Origin: DAOUET01 sp034430155
GTDB lineage: Bacteria > Chloroflexota > Anaerolineae > Anaerolineales > UBA4823
Assembly (NCBI GenBank): GCA_034430155.1
Contig: DAOUET010000032.1
Coordinates: 1 to 25,558 of the forward strand
Direction of reading: 5' to 3'
DNA length: 25,558 nt
The position numbers were made by a program, and so were the translations under genes. The notes under the pieces are model-generated. The model ran no database searches. It worked only from the letters and a program-made list of their open reading frames with translations, and was not told the origin of the DNA. Positions 15,370-23,053 of this stretch are shown here, piece by piece. Position 1 is the stretch's first letter; each line of letters starts with the position of its first letter.

Positions 15370-16674
15370 ATGATTAAATGGAATGGTTTTTCCAGTCTTG
15401 CCCATAATTGGCAAGAAATACTTTCCCACAAGGCGATTCTAGGGAAAGGCAGGGTTCTAAGGAATATTGCTTATTTGAGCGGTGGTTCGGCTTTCGCTCA
15501 GATTCTTACGGTAGTCAATGCCATCCTGCTTGCCCGATACCTCTCTCCAGAACGATATGGCCTCTTCATCGGGGCGTATGCAGCAGCTGGATTAACTTCA
15601 TTTCTTTTCAACTGGGGTTTAGATACCTGGCTGCTTCGGCAAGCATCCATTTCCCAGAAACCGCAAGGGTTGCTGGGTAGTGTGATCGCTATTAAATTTG
15701 GCTTTGGAATCGCTTGGGCCGTGGCTTTACTGACGATCTTACCTCAAGTCCGACCGGATTTATTTCTAAAACCTCTCCTGTTTGTCAGCGCCTTGGATAT
15801 TTGGTGTGATGGTTTATTCAATGCCGGAACGGCGTTGCTGAACGCCCAAAAACGCGTTTCCACCGTTTCAACCATGCTCCTAGTTTCTCGCGGAGGCAGG
15901 CTTTTAAATACCATCCTTTTAATCCTATTGGGAGCGACCTTTCCCGTCGTTTTCGCCGCAGGCCGACTGGCTGGAACTCTTCTCGCTTTGACCCTAATCC
16001 TTATCATCCTCAAGCCTAAATTCATCACGGGGTTGATTTCAAACGCTGTAATAATATTTCAAGATTCAATTCCTTACGGCTTATCTGACTTATTAGCCAC
16101 GATCTACCTTCAGGCTGACGTTACCTTGTTGGCAATTATCCTGGGCAACCAGATGGCTGTGGGCTTGTATTCACCCGCTTCCAGTCTGGTTAACGCCTTA
16201 TTTATCATTCCAGCAGCCGGTTATGCGGTCATGATCCCAGTATTAACCAGATTGATGGAATCAAGTCAGTTGGATTTTCACCGTGATGTGCGCATTATGT
16301 ACGCAGGATTCATTGCCTTGGGTTTATTGATGTGGCTGGCCATCGGTTTAGGTGGGCATTTTCTGGTTGACCTTCTCCTGGGTCCCTCCTACTCGACCAC
16401 CGGTCAATTGCTTTCTATTTTGAGCCCAATCTTATTCCTGAAAGCACTTAGTTTTGCTAGCGCGGCTATATTGGTGGCAGTCGGTTGGCAGAAATACCGG
16501 CTCGCTCCCCAGGCCATCTCTGCTCTCGTAAACGTATTATTGAATCTTTATTTTATACCCCAACTTGGGGTTCTGGGCGTCGCCTGTGTCTATGTTGCCA
16601 GCGAGATTGTGCTTACTACCGGATACTTGGCCCAGACCGCCCGTTGGTTTAGATCGAACCCAATCCTTGCTTAA
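15370..16674 (+). CDS. Wzx-type polysaccharide flippase (MATE/MOP superfamily)
   Basis: A polytopic membrane protein of 434 residues with about 12 to 14 helices and few charged loops. The first membrane segment is preceded by the characteristic LRNIAYLSGGSAFAQ start, followed by LARYLSPERYGLFIGAYA, typical of the polysaccharide biosynthesis/Wzx family. A later NAVIIFQDSIPYGLSDLLATIY segment marks the start of the second half. Such proteins flip lipid-linked oligosaccharides across the cytoplasmic membrane. The ATG follows directly on the stop of the GT4 gene and the next gene starts one base after this one ends, so it belongs to the same transcript. It indicates that the glycan is made on a lipid carrier inside the cell and exported as a unit. 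Confidence 0.9.
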   Translation: MIKWNGFSSLAHNWQEILSHKAILGKGRVLRNIAYLSGGSAFAQILTVVNAILLARYLSPERYGLFIGAYAAAGLTSFLFNWGLDTWLLRQASISQKPQGLLGSVIAIKFGFGIAWAVALLTILPQVRPDLFLKPLLFVSALDIWCDGLFNAGTALLNAQKRVSTVSTMLLVSRGGRLLNTILLILLGATFPVVFAAGRLAGTLLALTLILIILKPKFITGLISNAVIIFQDSIPYGLSDLLATIYLQADVTLLAIILGNQMAVGLYSPASSLVNALFIIPAAGYAVMIPVLTRLMESSQLDFHRDVRIMYAGFIALGLLMWLAIGLGGHFLVDLLLGPSYSTTGQLLSILSPILFLKALSFASAAILVAVGWQKYRLAPQAISALVNVLLNLYFIPQLGVLGVACVYVASEIVLTTGYLAQTARWFRSNPILA

Positions 16675-16675
16675 G

Positions 16676-17956
16676 ATGCCAGCCCTCAACATTTTGCTTG
16701 TAAACTTCCACTCCAGCCAAAACGCCGGCGATGCTGCCCTCCTGGAGACAGCGCTTACCCAACTTAGGGGATCTTTTGATCGACCTCATCTGGTCGTCTC
16801 CGCCAATTACCCTGCTGAAGGTTATTTGGCCACTCTTGATATTGAAGTTGTCCCCTCCCCGGCTGCCGTAATTCACGCCCATAAATGGATTGGTCTTCAA
16901 GCCCTCTCCTTTATTATTGGAATGATTTCTGGCCTTCTCTTGAGGGTATTGGGTCAAAACTGGTTGCCCATCTTGCCTTCCAAGTGGCGTGCTTTATTAA
17001 GAGCATACCAACAAGCCGATCTCGTGGTGGGTTGTCCTGGTAACCAATACTTCAGCATGGGCAGGTATGGATGGCCTCTCATAGTCTCCGGATTTGGGGT
17101 CTTTCTTGCCCACCTTTACAGCAAACCCTTTTATGTCATGTCGCAATCGATCGGTCCCTTCTCTCGGCGCTGGGAAAGAACGCTCATGAAATGGCTATAT
17201 GGCCGGGCTCGCTTGATCCTGCTTCGTGAAAAAGGCTCTCTTATGCTGGCAGAAAACCTGGGGGTGCCCTCCGCGATCCTTAGATATATACCTGACCCTG
17301 CTTTCGGCCTCCCCGCTTCAATCCAAAGTAATCTATCAAACAAACTGATTATTGGAGATCTGGGTCTTGGTCATGAAATAGGTGCTATCGGCGTCACAGC
17401 CATTACCAGAATGGTTCGTTCGCTAGATGCCGAGAGATTCGAGCCATATTACCAATCTATGGCGATGGCATTGAGAAGTATGGTGGAAAAGTATGGCGTC
17501 AGTATAATTTTCTTCCCGCAGGTGACAGGCCCCACAAAAAACGAAGACGATCGGTTAGCTGCTCAAATTATTGCCGGGAAAATGGGTGAGATACGAGAAA
17601 AAATCGTCCTCGTTGATCAGCCGTATTATCCAGGTACTTTAAAATCGCTTTACAGTCATATGGATCTTTTTCTCGCTTCCCGCCTTCATTCTGGTATATT
17701 CGCACTCAGTATGAATATCCCTACCTTGTTCATTGGCTACCTGACAAAGACTCGCCATATCTTAGAAACCCTTGAGCTTCAAGAATGGCTGGTTGAACTT
17801 GAAAATCTAGATGAACCTCAACTTTTGAGAAAATTGGAAAAACTCTGGCTTCAACGCTTTGAAATCCAAGCCAAACTAAAATTATTGATGCCCAAAATTA
17901 TCGAGGAATCACGTCAATCTGGTCATTTGATCGCGCAGGATTATCACAATGGCTAA
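16676..17956 (+). CDS. Polysaccharide pyruvyl transferase family protein
   Basis: A 426-residue member of the CsaB/WcaK-like family, which transfers pyruvate from PEP to form ketals on surface glycans, a modification that can anchor SLH-domain proteins. The start of the family is clear: ILLVNFHSSQNAGDAALLE at residues 5-23. Other landmarks are VVGCPGNQYFSMGRYGWPL, YVMSQSIGPF, FFPQVTGPTKNEDDR and the closing SRLHSGIFALSMNIPTLFI block. I chose the ATG at 16676, one base after the flippase stop. An earlier in-frame ATG at 16565 lies deep inside the flippase gene. The last eight bases overlap the next gene. Some relatives have other or unknown activity, so the exact reaction is inferred. Confidence 0.88.
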   Translation: MPALNILLVNFHSSQNAGDAALLETALTQLRGSFDRPHLVVSANYPAEGYLATLDIEVVPSPAAVIHAHKWIGLQALSFIIGMISGLLLRVLGQNWLPILPSKWRALLRAYQQADLVVGCPGNQYFSMGRYGWPLIVSGFGVFLAHLYSKPFYVMSQSIGPFSRRWERTLMKWLYGRARLILLREKGSLMLAENLGVPSAILRYIPDPAFGLPASIQSNLSNKLIIGDLGLGHEIGAIGVTAITRMVRSLDAERFEPYYQSMAMALRSMVEKYGVSIIFFPQVTGPTKNEDDRLAAQIIAGKMGEIREKIVLVDQPYYPGTLKSLYSHMDLFLASRLHSGIFALSMNIPTLFIGYLTKTRHILETLELQEWLVELENLDEPQLLRKLEKLWLQRFEIQAKLKLLMPKIIEESRQSGHLIAQDYHNG

Positions 17957-19142
17957 ATCTACCTCCAGCCTTCCCCTACGAGTATTAATCATGATCTCTG
18001 GCTTGGACATAGGCGGGGCCCATGGTGGAGCAGAAAGGTTTGGCTTAGAACTGAGCCGCCATCTGGATAAAGATAAATTTGATATTACCCTATGCGCCTT
18101 CTGGAAACATGCCAGTAAGGCTGAGTCTTATTGGCTGCAGATATTGACTGATGATAAGGTCAAAGTAATTTTCGCAGGAGAATTAGATGATGGTTTTAAC
18201 CTTCAAGAATATTTCCGCGCCATCCGGCGATTATCGAGGAGATATCAATCGGAATCAGTTGATATAATCCACAGCCACTTCCAGATGGGCACCTTTGCAG
18301 CTTTACTTCTCAAATCACTTGGACGAACCAATGTGGCTATGCGCACAGCCCACGTTTCATCAGAATGGGGACGGGGATTGACCTCTTGGGTTTGCCGGCA
18401 AGTCTTCACCAATTGGCTTTATCCTTTTTTCTTAGATCAGGAAGCAGGCGTATCCCAAGCAGTGGTCAATAATCTTGGCCACCATCCGGGAACGCTTATC
18501 TCCCAAAAACGCCCCACCCTTATCTATAATGCTATCTATCCAGAAATATTCAAAGCCCGCCAGCAACCTCTCAGCGACCATCCCCTATTAGCAGCATCCA
18601 AAGGTAAATCCATTGTTGGAAGTATAGGCAGGCTAACCAAACAAAAAGGATACGAGTATCTGTTAGCTGCCATACCTAGGGTAATGGCCCAAATGCCTGA
18701 TACATTTTTCGTGATAATCGGCGATGGTGAATTGAGGAAAGAATTACAAGCACAGGCTAATCGATTGGGGATTTCAGAACATGTTCTTTTTACCGGTCAA
18801 CGGGAAGATGCTATCTCTTTGTTGAGACACATGCATATTTTTGTATCACCATCAATCTATGAGGGCTTGCCAACCGTGATCATGGAAAGTATGGCCTGTG
18901 GAGTGCCAGTCCTGGCTTCAGATATCCCCGGCACCGATGAATTAATCCGAGACGGTGAGAATGGCTGGTTGGTGCCTCCCCGTCAACCTGAAGCGCTTGC
19001 CGACATGCTGATCGAGTTACTGCAAAATCCCACCCGAAGGTTCCAAGTAGCTTCGCGTGCTCTCAAAACGGTAGAAAATTTCCGTATCGAGAGCATTGCC
19101 AGACAATACGAATTACTTTACCAAAACCTGTTGGAGAGGTAA
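17949..19142 (+). CDS. Family 4 glycosyltransferase
   Basis: A 397-residue GT-B retaining glycosyltransferase and the last gene of the plus-strand cluster. The N-terminal loop is DIGGAHGGAERFGLEL, followed by DIIHSHFQMG. The donor domain has SIGRLTKQKGYEYLLAA, the IIGDGELRKELQ strand-helix and the full E-x7-E motif in EGLPTVIMESMACGVPVLAS. This is a canonical GT4 enzyme, unlike the first one in the cluster with its modified motif. It starts inside the end of the pyruvyl transferase gene with an eight-base overlap, implying coupled translation. It ends flush against the stop of the convergent lipoprotein gene, and no terminator hairpin fits between them. Confidence 0.93.
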   Translation: MAKSTSSLPLRVLIMISGLDIGGAHGGAERFGLELSRHLDKDKFDITLCAFWKHASKAESYWLQILTDDKVKVIFAGELDDGFNLQEYFRAIRRLSRRYQSESVDIIHSHFQMGTFAALLLKSLGRTNVAMRTAHVSSEWGRGLTSWVCRQVFTNWLYPFFLDQEAGVSQAVVNNLGHHPGTLISQKRPTLIYNAIYPEIFKARQQPLSDHPLLAASKGKSIVGSIGRLTKQKGYEYLLAAIPRVMAQMPDTFFVIIGDGELRKELQAQANRLGISEHVLFTGQREDAISLLRHMHIFVSPSIYEGLPTVIMESMACGVPVLASDIPGTDELIRDGENGWLVPPRQPEALADMLIELLQNPTRRFQVASRALKTVENFRIESIARQYELLYQNLLER

Positions 19143-19589
19143 TCACCATTCCAGGGTGATCGAGCCTGCATCGGTAACTTTATTCACTGCGACCTTAAAT
19201 ATCTTGGCATTCCCATTATGGCGAACGACGATTGCTTCCTCCGGACTGGGTCCCACCACTAATACATATTCCCCAACTGGCATATCGTTGATCTGGAAAA
19301 TACCGCCTACATCTACCGTCGTATAGGGGTGAATGGAAGGTTCCAGGACATAAATCCCTTTCCCATTTTCATCTCCATGGTATTCTGCTGCAAATACATA
19401 GACCGTTCCACCTTGCCAAAAATTGGTGATATTACCAATGACTCCTTTCATCCCTCCTGTGCCTTGAGCAGGTGTGATAGAGGTCGGCAAGGCTGATAGA
19501 TTCACATTCCCAGTAGCCCCGCAAGATGCTAAAAATGCCAACAACAATAATTGGATAATAACAAAAAGCGTTATTCTAAGTCTTGGCAT
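19143..19589 (-). CDS. Small lipoprotein with a carboxypeptidase-regulatory-like beta-sandwich domain
   Basis: A 148-residue protein with a hydrophobic signal sequence and lipobox LASC (Cys23), so it should be lipid-anchored on the outside of the membrane. A short Ser/Thr/Pro linker is followed by a domain beginning MKGVIGN and containing GGIFQINDMPVGEYVLVVG. That strand pattern is typical of CarboxypepD_reg/SpaA-like prealbumin folds. No catalytic function is suggested. A good promoter lies upstream (19625-19652), so it is expressed alone. It converges on the glycan cluster with no base between the two stop codons. Confidence 0.8.
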   Translation of the reverse strand: MPRLRITLFVIIQLLLLAFLASCGATGNVNLSALPTSITPAQGTGGMKGVIGNITNFWQGGTVYVFAAEYHGDENGKGIYVLEPSIHPYTTVDVGGIFQINDMPVGEYVLVVGPSPEEAIVVRHNGNAKIFKVAVNKVTDAGSITLEW

Positions 19590-19624
19590 GTTCTATGTCC
19601 CTGTATAAAAAACGAATTTGTTGA

Positions 19625-19652
19625 ATTATATATCAATTTGGAGCTGATTCAA
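19625..19652 (-). promoter_or_regulatory. Promoter of the lipoprotein gene
   Basis: On the minus strand, TTGAAT (19652-19647) and a perfect TATAAT (19630-19625) are separated by 16 bases, 35 bases before the ATG. Both boxes and spacing are close to the consensus for a housekeeping sigma factor. Confidence 0.65.
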
Positions 19653-19695
19653 GGTAAGAAGTGTATCCCCATCTATATTTATGAAAGCAAAATGA

Positions 19696-19726
19696 GAGCG
19701 GAGAATACTTCTGGTGTTCCCCGCTC
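19696..19726 (-). terminator. Probable terminator of the repeat-protein gene
   Basis: Inverted repeat GAGCGG (19696-19701) with CCGCTC (19721-19726), extended inward by GAA/TTC after one mismatch. On the minus strand the hairpin is followed by TCATTTTGC, a modest T-rich tail. It lies 35 bases past the stop of the 19761-21203 gene and ahead of the lipoprotein promoter, where a terminator is expected. Confidence 0.6.
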
Positions 19727-19760
19727 CCATTGAGTATGGTAAATTATCTTTCAGTGAATC

Positions 19761-21203
19761 CTATGGTGTTGAAACGTCTACGCCGTTGTAGTCCTCAGCA
19801 AAACGGGTGGTTGCTCCAAGACTGACGTTCTTTTGAAGGCGGACCACTACCACAACAGGTTTGTCACTGGAGATTTCGACTGCACCGCCGAATGGGCTGA
19901 TACCAAAGTTACCGCTGGAATCGAGCGCCCCAGCCAATACCGGCGTGGTGTTGCGTTTGGTGAAGCTGCCAAGCGGGTTGCCTGCGGTAGCGACATTGTG
20001 AGTGCCCTGGGCAGTTCCATTAGCATCATAGTAAGTGGCTGTGATGTTGGTGGCATTTGTGCTGTCGACATTCATGATGGCAACATATGCCTGGAATTCT
20101 GCGCTGGGATCAGCAGCCCAGCGGATGTAGGGAGCTGCCAATTTCGTGAAGCCTGAACCCTGACCAACATAAGCTGTTGCCATGCCGTTATTGGCCTTGA
20201 TCTTGCCGATGGCAATGATTGCCGCACCAGTGCTGTTAATTACTGCCGAACCGAGAGCTCCTACCAATGCTGAATCGCTACATGGGCTGCGGCTGAGCTT
20301 TCCACCCTGGGTAACCGTCGTTGCAGCCATGCTAGCAACTTTTGTGCCTGAGGTGTTGTAGTAATCAATAGTCACACTGGCATCACCAGTGCCAGCGTTC
20401 TGGATAGCGAAGTATGAGGTTTGCATTTCGCTACCATAATTGCACATGGCACTTGGCATGTATACTGTATTTGAGCCACTGGCAACACCTTCAAATGCAT
20501 AAGCACCGCGTCCCGCATCATCGGTTTCCTCTGCGGATGCCACCACCCTACCTGCTGTGCTGGCGTCACCCTTCTTGGTGGCAGTGATGACTAACGAGCC
20601 ATTAAATCCCGGGCTCAAACCAGTGACATCTGCGGGTGTAAACACATAGGAAGCATAAGCTTTGATGTCCTGGGTTTTAGTGGCTGTTGCTGTGGTGCTT
20701 CCCACTGCATAGAAGTTGAGCGTAGCTGTGATTTCATAAGATTCCACATTCTGCACGCCCACACGTGAGGTTGATCCGAATGTCTGGTAGAGTACCGTCG
20801 GCACATAAAACTTCGCACCGGCATTTGCAGCGGTGAAGGCATTATACAACATACGTCCATAGTTCGAGTTTTCCGCCCCGGCAGCAAACTGCACATAAGT
20901 CGCTACAATCGGGACATCCGCGCTTAGAACCGCTGAACCAGCGAAGTTATCCGGAACAGTTGTGGAACCAATAAATAGGGATCCAGCCTTGTGCGGGTTA
21001 AGCGTAAAAGGACCGGCTGAATAAGACATCGTTCCTTGGTAATATGTTACGCTGAGCTCGCCGCTGGAAGTGCTGGGTGTGTAGTATGTTATTGAAGATG
21101 TCCAGGTCTGCGATGTTGCAGACTGCGCCAATGCTGATGACCCAGGAGCTAATAAGGTCATCATCAGAGCTAATGCGATTACGAAATATGTCACTTTCTT
21201 CAT
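19761..21203 (-). CDS. Secreted protein with four tandem beta-sandwich repeats
   Basis: An exported protein of 480 residues with a clear signal sequence ending near SSALAQS. I do not recognise a named family. Internally it has four similar segments of about 100-120 residues. They share a block in which an aliphatic-Pro start, a V-Q-N-like turn and an A-x-V-T-x-x-Y-Y-x-x-x-G strand recur (ATLNFYAVG, VTIDYYNTSG, ITATYYDANG; the first copy has LSVTYYQG). Each ends in a G-S-A-V-like strand and an aliphatic P-I/P-V turn. Few charges, many Ser/Thr/Ala and two Cys suggest an extracellular beta-rich surface or adhesin-like protein. The start is the ATG at 21203, because AGGAGG (21213-21218) lies nine bases before it. 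A TTG at 21212 abuts the SD and is excluded. The strong SD suggests high expression. Confidence 0.78.
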   Translation of the reverse strand: MKKVTYFVIALALMMTLLAPGSSALAQSATSQTWTSSITYYTPSTSSGELSVTYYQGTMSYSAGPFTLNPHKAGSLFIGSTTVPDNFAGSAVLSADVPIVATYVQFAAGAENSNYGRMLYNAFTAANAGAKFYVPTVLYQTFGSTSRVGVQNVESYEITATLNFYAVGSTTATATKTQDIKAYASYVFTPADVTGLSPGFNGSLVITATKKGDASTAGRVVASAEETDDAGRGAYAFEGVASGSNTVYMPSAMCNYGSEMQTSYFAIQNAGTGDASVTIDYYNTSGTKVASMAATTVTQGGKLSRSPCSDSALVGALGSAVINSTGAAIIAIGKIKANNGMATAYVGQGSGFTKLAAPYIRWAADPSAEFQAYVAIMNVDSTNATNITATYYDANGTAQGTHNVATAGNPLGSFTKRNTTPVLAGALDSSGNFGISPFGGAVEISSDKPVVVVVRLQKNVSLGATTRFAEDYNGVDVSTP

Positions 21204-21281
21204 GAAATTCAACCTCCTAAGGTTTATTGAAAATCTAAAATATCGTCACAATTACTACCAGGTTTTCTCGACCAGTGATTC

Positions 21282-21289
21282 ACCTCCTC
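21282..21289 (-). promoter_or_regulatory. Second, upstream Shine-Dalgarno-like sequence in the repeat-protein leader
   Basis: The minus strand reads GAGGAGGT about 80 bases before the start codon, in addition to the real SD at 21213-21218. A GTG immediately at its end could open a frame of 19 codons ending in TAA, but it is too close to the SD to be used well. It may be a leftover ribosome landing site or part of an mRNA leader. Confidence 0.3.
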
Positions 21290-21341
21290 AAACACAAATA
21301 CAATCCCACCCCTGAAGGGTTCATATCATAATCTGGCATAA

Positions 21342-21370
21342 GGTTATCAGATCCTTGCCACTTGGGTCAA
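21342..21370 (-). promoter_or_regulatory. Candidate promoter of the repeat-protein gene
   Basis: TTGACC (21370-21365) is followed after 16-17 bases by GATAAC or ATAACC (21348-21342) on the minus strand. This would give an mRNA leader of about 130 bases. The -35 is good; the -10 is imperfect, which fits a promoter that needs an activator. Confidence 0.4.
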
Positions 21371-21442
21371 TAACACTTTAGGGTAGTTCAGCTAATGACT
21401 TTATGAAAAAACACCCCCCAGCCTGGTTGAAAGCACTTTTCT

Positions 21443-21462
21443 ATTAACCCACATGGGTTAAT
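21443..21462. promoter_or_regulatory. Perfect 20-base palindrome, candidate operator
   Basis: ATTAACCCA and TGGGTTAAT flank a CA centre, nine of nine paired. No T-run follows on either strand and the loop would be only two bases, so it is not a terminator. It lies 11 bases past the stop of the LuxR-Kelch gene and about 75 bases upstream of the -35 box proposed for the repeat-protein gene. Its length and symmetry suit a dimeric helix-turn-helix regulator. Confidence 0.5.
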
Positions 21463-21472
21463 CACAGTCAGT

Positions 21473-22819
21473 TCAACGTACTAAGGGGATGCTGATGGTA
21501 TAGATTGCCTGATACGACATGTTCAAGTTGCTTGGTGCCTCATTGACCATACCCCCCAATGCATAGAGATGGGTTTCTAAAGCTACCATACCTAAATAGG
21601 ACCATTTACCTACAGCGGGCCGCTCAAACATCTGCCATTCATCTGATTGAGGCGAATATTCTAGAGCAGGCAAGGCTTCAGTTCCTTGGTCTTGACCTCC
21701 AACCACATGGATGATATCAGCGATACTGGCGATTCCAATGCCATAACGTCCTTGTGGTAACGCTTGACCAATACTCCAAGGATCCGAGAGACCATTATCA
21801 TCACGTTCCGGCAGATAAATTTCATTGACAGCCAGCGCTTTCTGGCCATCGAAGCCTGCCATTACATAGACCTTTCCACCAGCGACCGCTGCACCGGCAT
21901 ATCCACGTGCGGTTGGCATGGCTTTTTTTTCATTCCATTTATCTTGAGCAGGATCATATTCGTAAACACTATTAAGGTATTCACTCCCATCCCACCCACC
22001 AAACAAATAAAGGTTTCCTTCAAAGGAAGCGGTAGCAAAGGCGCTGAGCGCCACTGGCAAAGGCTGGCACTGTTCCCACTTGTCCGTGAGTGGATCATAA
22101 ACTTCCAGCACATTTGTAAGACCCCCGGAGCTGGTTCGCCCTCCTGGAACATAAACCAAACCACCAATTACTGCCGCTCCAGTATCCCTCACCGGGACAG
22201 GTTTGGGGGATAAGGTGGTCCACAAATTAATAATCGGATCATAACGATCAAGCTGTCCGGTAATACCTTGGTCGCTTTCTCCGCCGACAGCATAAATCCT
22301 ATTTTCGTAGGAAACCACTGCCAGACCGCTTCTAGGTGTGGGAAGAGGGGATCTATTTTGCCAGCGTGGTGAGTCTGTAGGTGAAGGTGGACCAACTGAG
22401 GTGAGGGTTGTATCCCCGTTAGGGCGTAAGGCAAAGAATCCCACCAACCCTATTGTTAGCAAGATGATAAAGGCGAAGACTAAACCCATACGCTTCCTAC
22501 GCTGAACCGTCAAGTCCAGGGCATCCAGACCTATCAGCAAGCCAGCACTATCCCCATCCCCCCCATCAGCACCTGAGAGGATCGATACGCCCTCCTTACC
22601 AGGAGCGCTAACGGGTTCTACCATACCCACACTGACAGCATACATGGCTGCTTCAGTGCGAGAGTTAACCCCTATCTTAGAGAAAACATTACGCAGGTGT
22701 ACCTTTACCGTATTTGTACTGATATATAATTCATGGGCGATTTGCTTATTACTCGCCCCGGTCGCTACAAGATACAAGATCTCACGTTCTCGGTCGCTGA
22801 GTTCGTTTATTTCAGGCAT
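21473..22819 (-). CDS. Membrane-spanning regulator: LuxR-type HTH, one transmembrane helix, extracellular Kelch propeller
   Basis: A 448-residue one-component regulator. Residues 1-65 are a LuxR/GerE helix-turn-helix (LSDREREILYLVATGASNKQ, then STNTVKVHLRNVFSKIGVNS), with all the usual landmarks. A linker of about 40 residues leads to RRKR and a single membrane helix (about 111-131). The positive residues place the HTH in the cytoplasm and the remainder outside. Residues about 155-440 hold six Kelch repeats with the YxxGG and YDPxxxxW signatures (NRIYAVGG, LVYVPGG, NLYLFGG, KVYVMAG, IIHVVGG, HLYALGG), enough for a six-bladed propeller. The tail ends ISIPLVR. This resembles ToxR/CadC-type membrane regulators, but with LuxR and Kelch modules. 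Target genes are not known. The palindrome just downstream and the surface-protein gene after it are natural candidates. Confidence 0.88.
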   Translation of the reverse strand: MPEINELSDREREILYLVATGASNKQIAHELYISTNTVKVHLRNVFSKIGVNSRTEAAMYAVSVGMVEPVSAPGKEGVSILSGADGGDGDSAGLLIGLDALDLTVQRRKRMGLVFAFIILLTIGLVGFFALRPNGDTTLTSVGPPSPTDSPRWQNRSPLPTPRSGLAVVSYENRIYAVGGESDQGITGQLDRYDPIINLWTTLSPKPVPVRDTGAAVIGGLVYVPGGRTSSGGLTNVLEVYDPLTDKWEQCQPLPVALSAFATASFEGNLYLFGGWDGSEYLNSVYEYDPAQDKWNEKKAMPTARGYAGAAVAGGKVYVMAGFDGQKALAVNEIYLPERDDNGLSDPWSIGQALPQGRYGIGIASIADIIHVVGGQDQGTEALPALEYSPQSDEWQMFERPAVGKWSYLGMVALETHLYALGGMVNEAPSNLNMSYQAIYTISIPLVR

Positions 22820-22847
22820 AGTTCATCTGGAGGATCGCGGCTTGAGC

Positions 22848-22874
22848 GTTATACAATTTAAACTGGCAGCTCAA
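22848..22874 (-). promoter_or_regulatory. Candidate promoter of the LuxR-Kelch gene
   Basis: The minus strand has TATAAC (22853-22848), directly preceded by TG, and a -35-like TTGAGC (22874-22869) with a short 15-base spacer. The predicted mRNA would begin about 20 bases before the ATG. The gene has no strong SD, so translation may be weak, as is common for regulators. Confidence 0.4.
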
Positions 22875-22992
22875 TAGCCTCAAAAGCATTTTATTATATC
22901 ATTTAGCCTGCCTGCATCTTTTTTCACGTTCACCCATTTGGTTTTCAATTCGGTTAGTAATTTCTCTGATAGGGAAATCCTTCTATTAGGGG

Positions 22993-23033
22993 AAAAAAAG
23001 AGTCCCAGAGTTTGATCTAACCCTGGAACTCTT
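22993..23033 (-). terminator. Rho-independent terminator of the subtilisin-like protease gene
   Basis: On the minus strand a stem of about ten pairs (AGAGTTCCAG with CTGGGACTCT, one G-T wobble) closes a loop of about 14 bases and is followed by seven T. It lies 20 bases past the protease stop codon. It separates the protease transcript from the LuxR-Kelch gene. Confidence 0.9.
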
Positions 23034-23053
23034 ACGAGTAACTTTAGCTAGAC

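Noticed and set aside
16565..16675. Longer N terminus for the pyruvyl transferase
   Set aside because: It lies wholly within the flippase gene, and the family's first beta strand begins right after the ATG at 16676.
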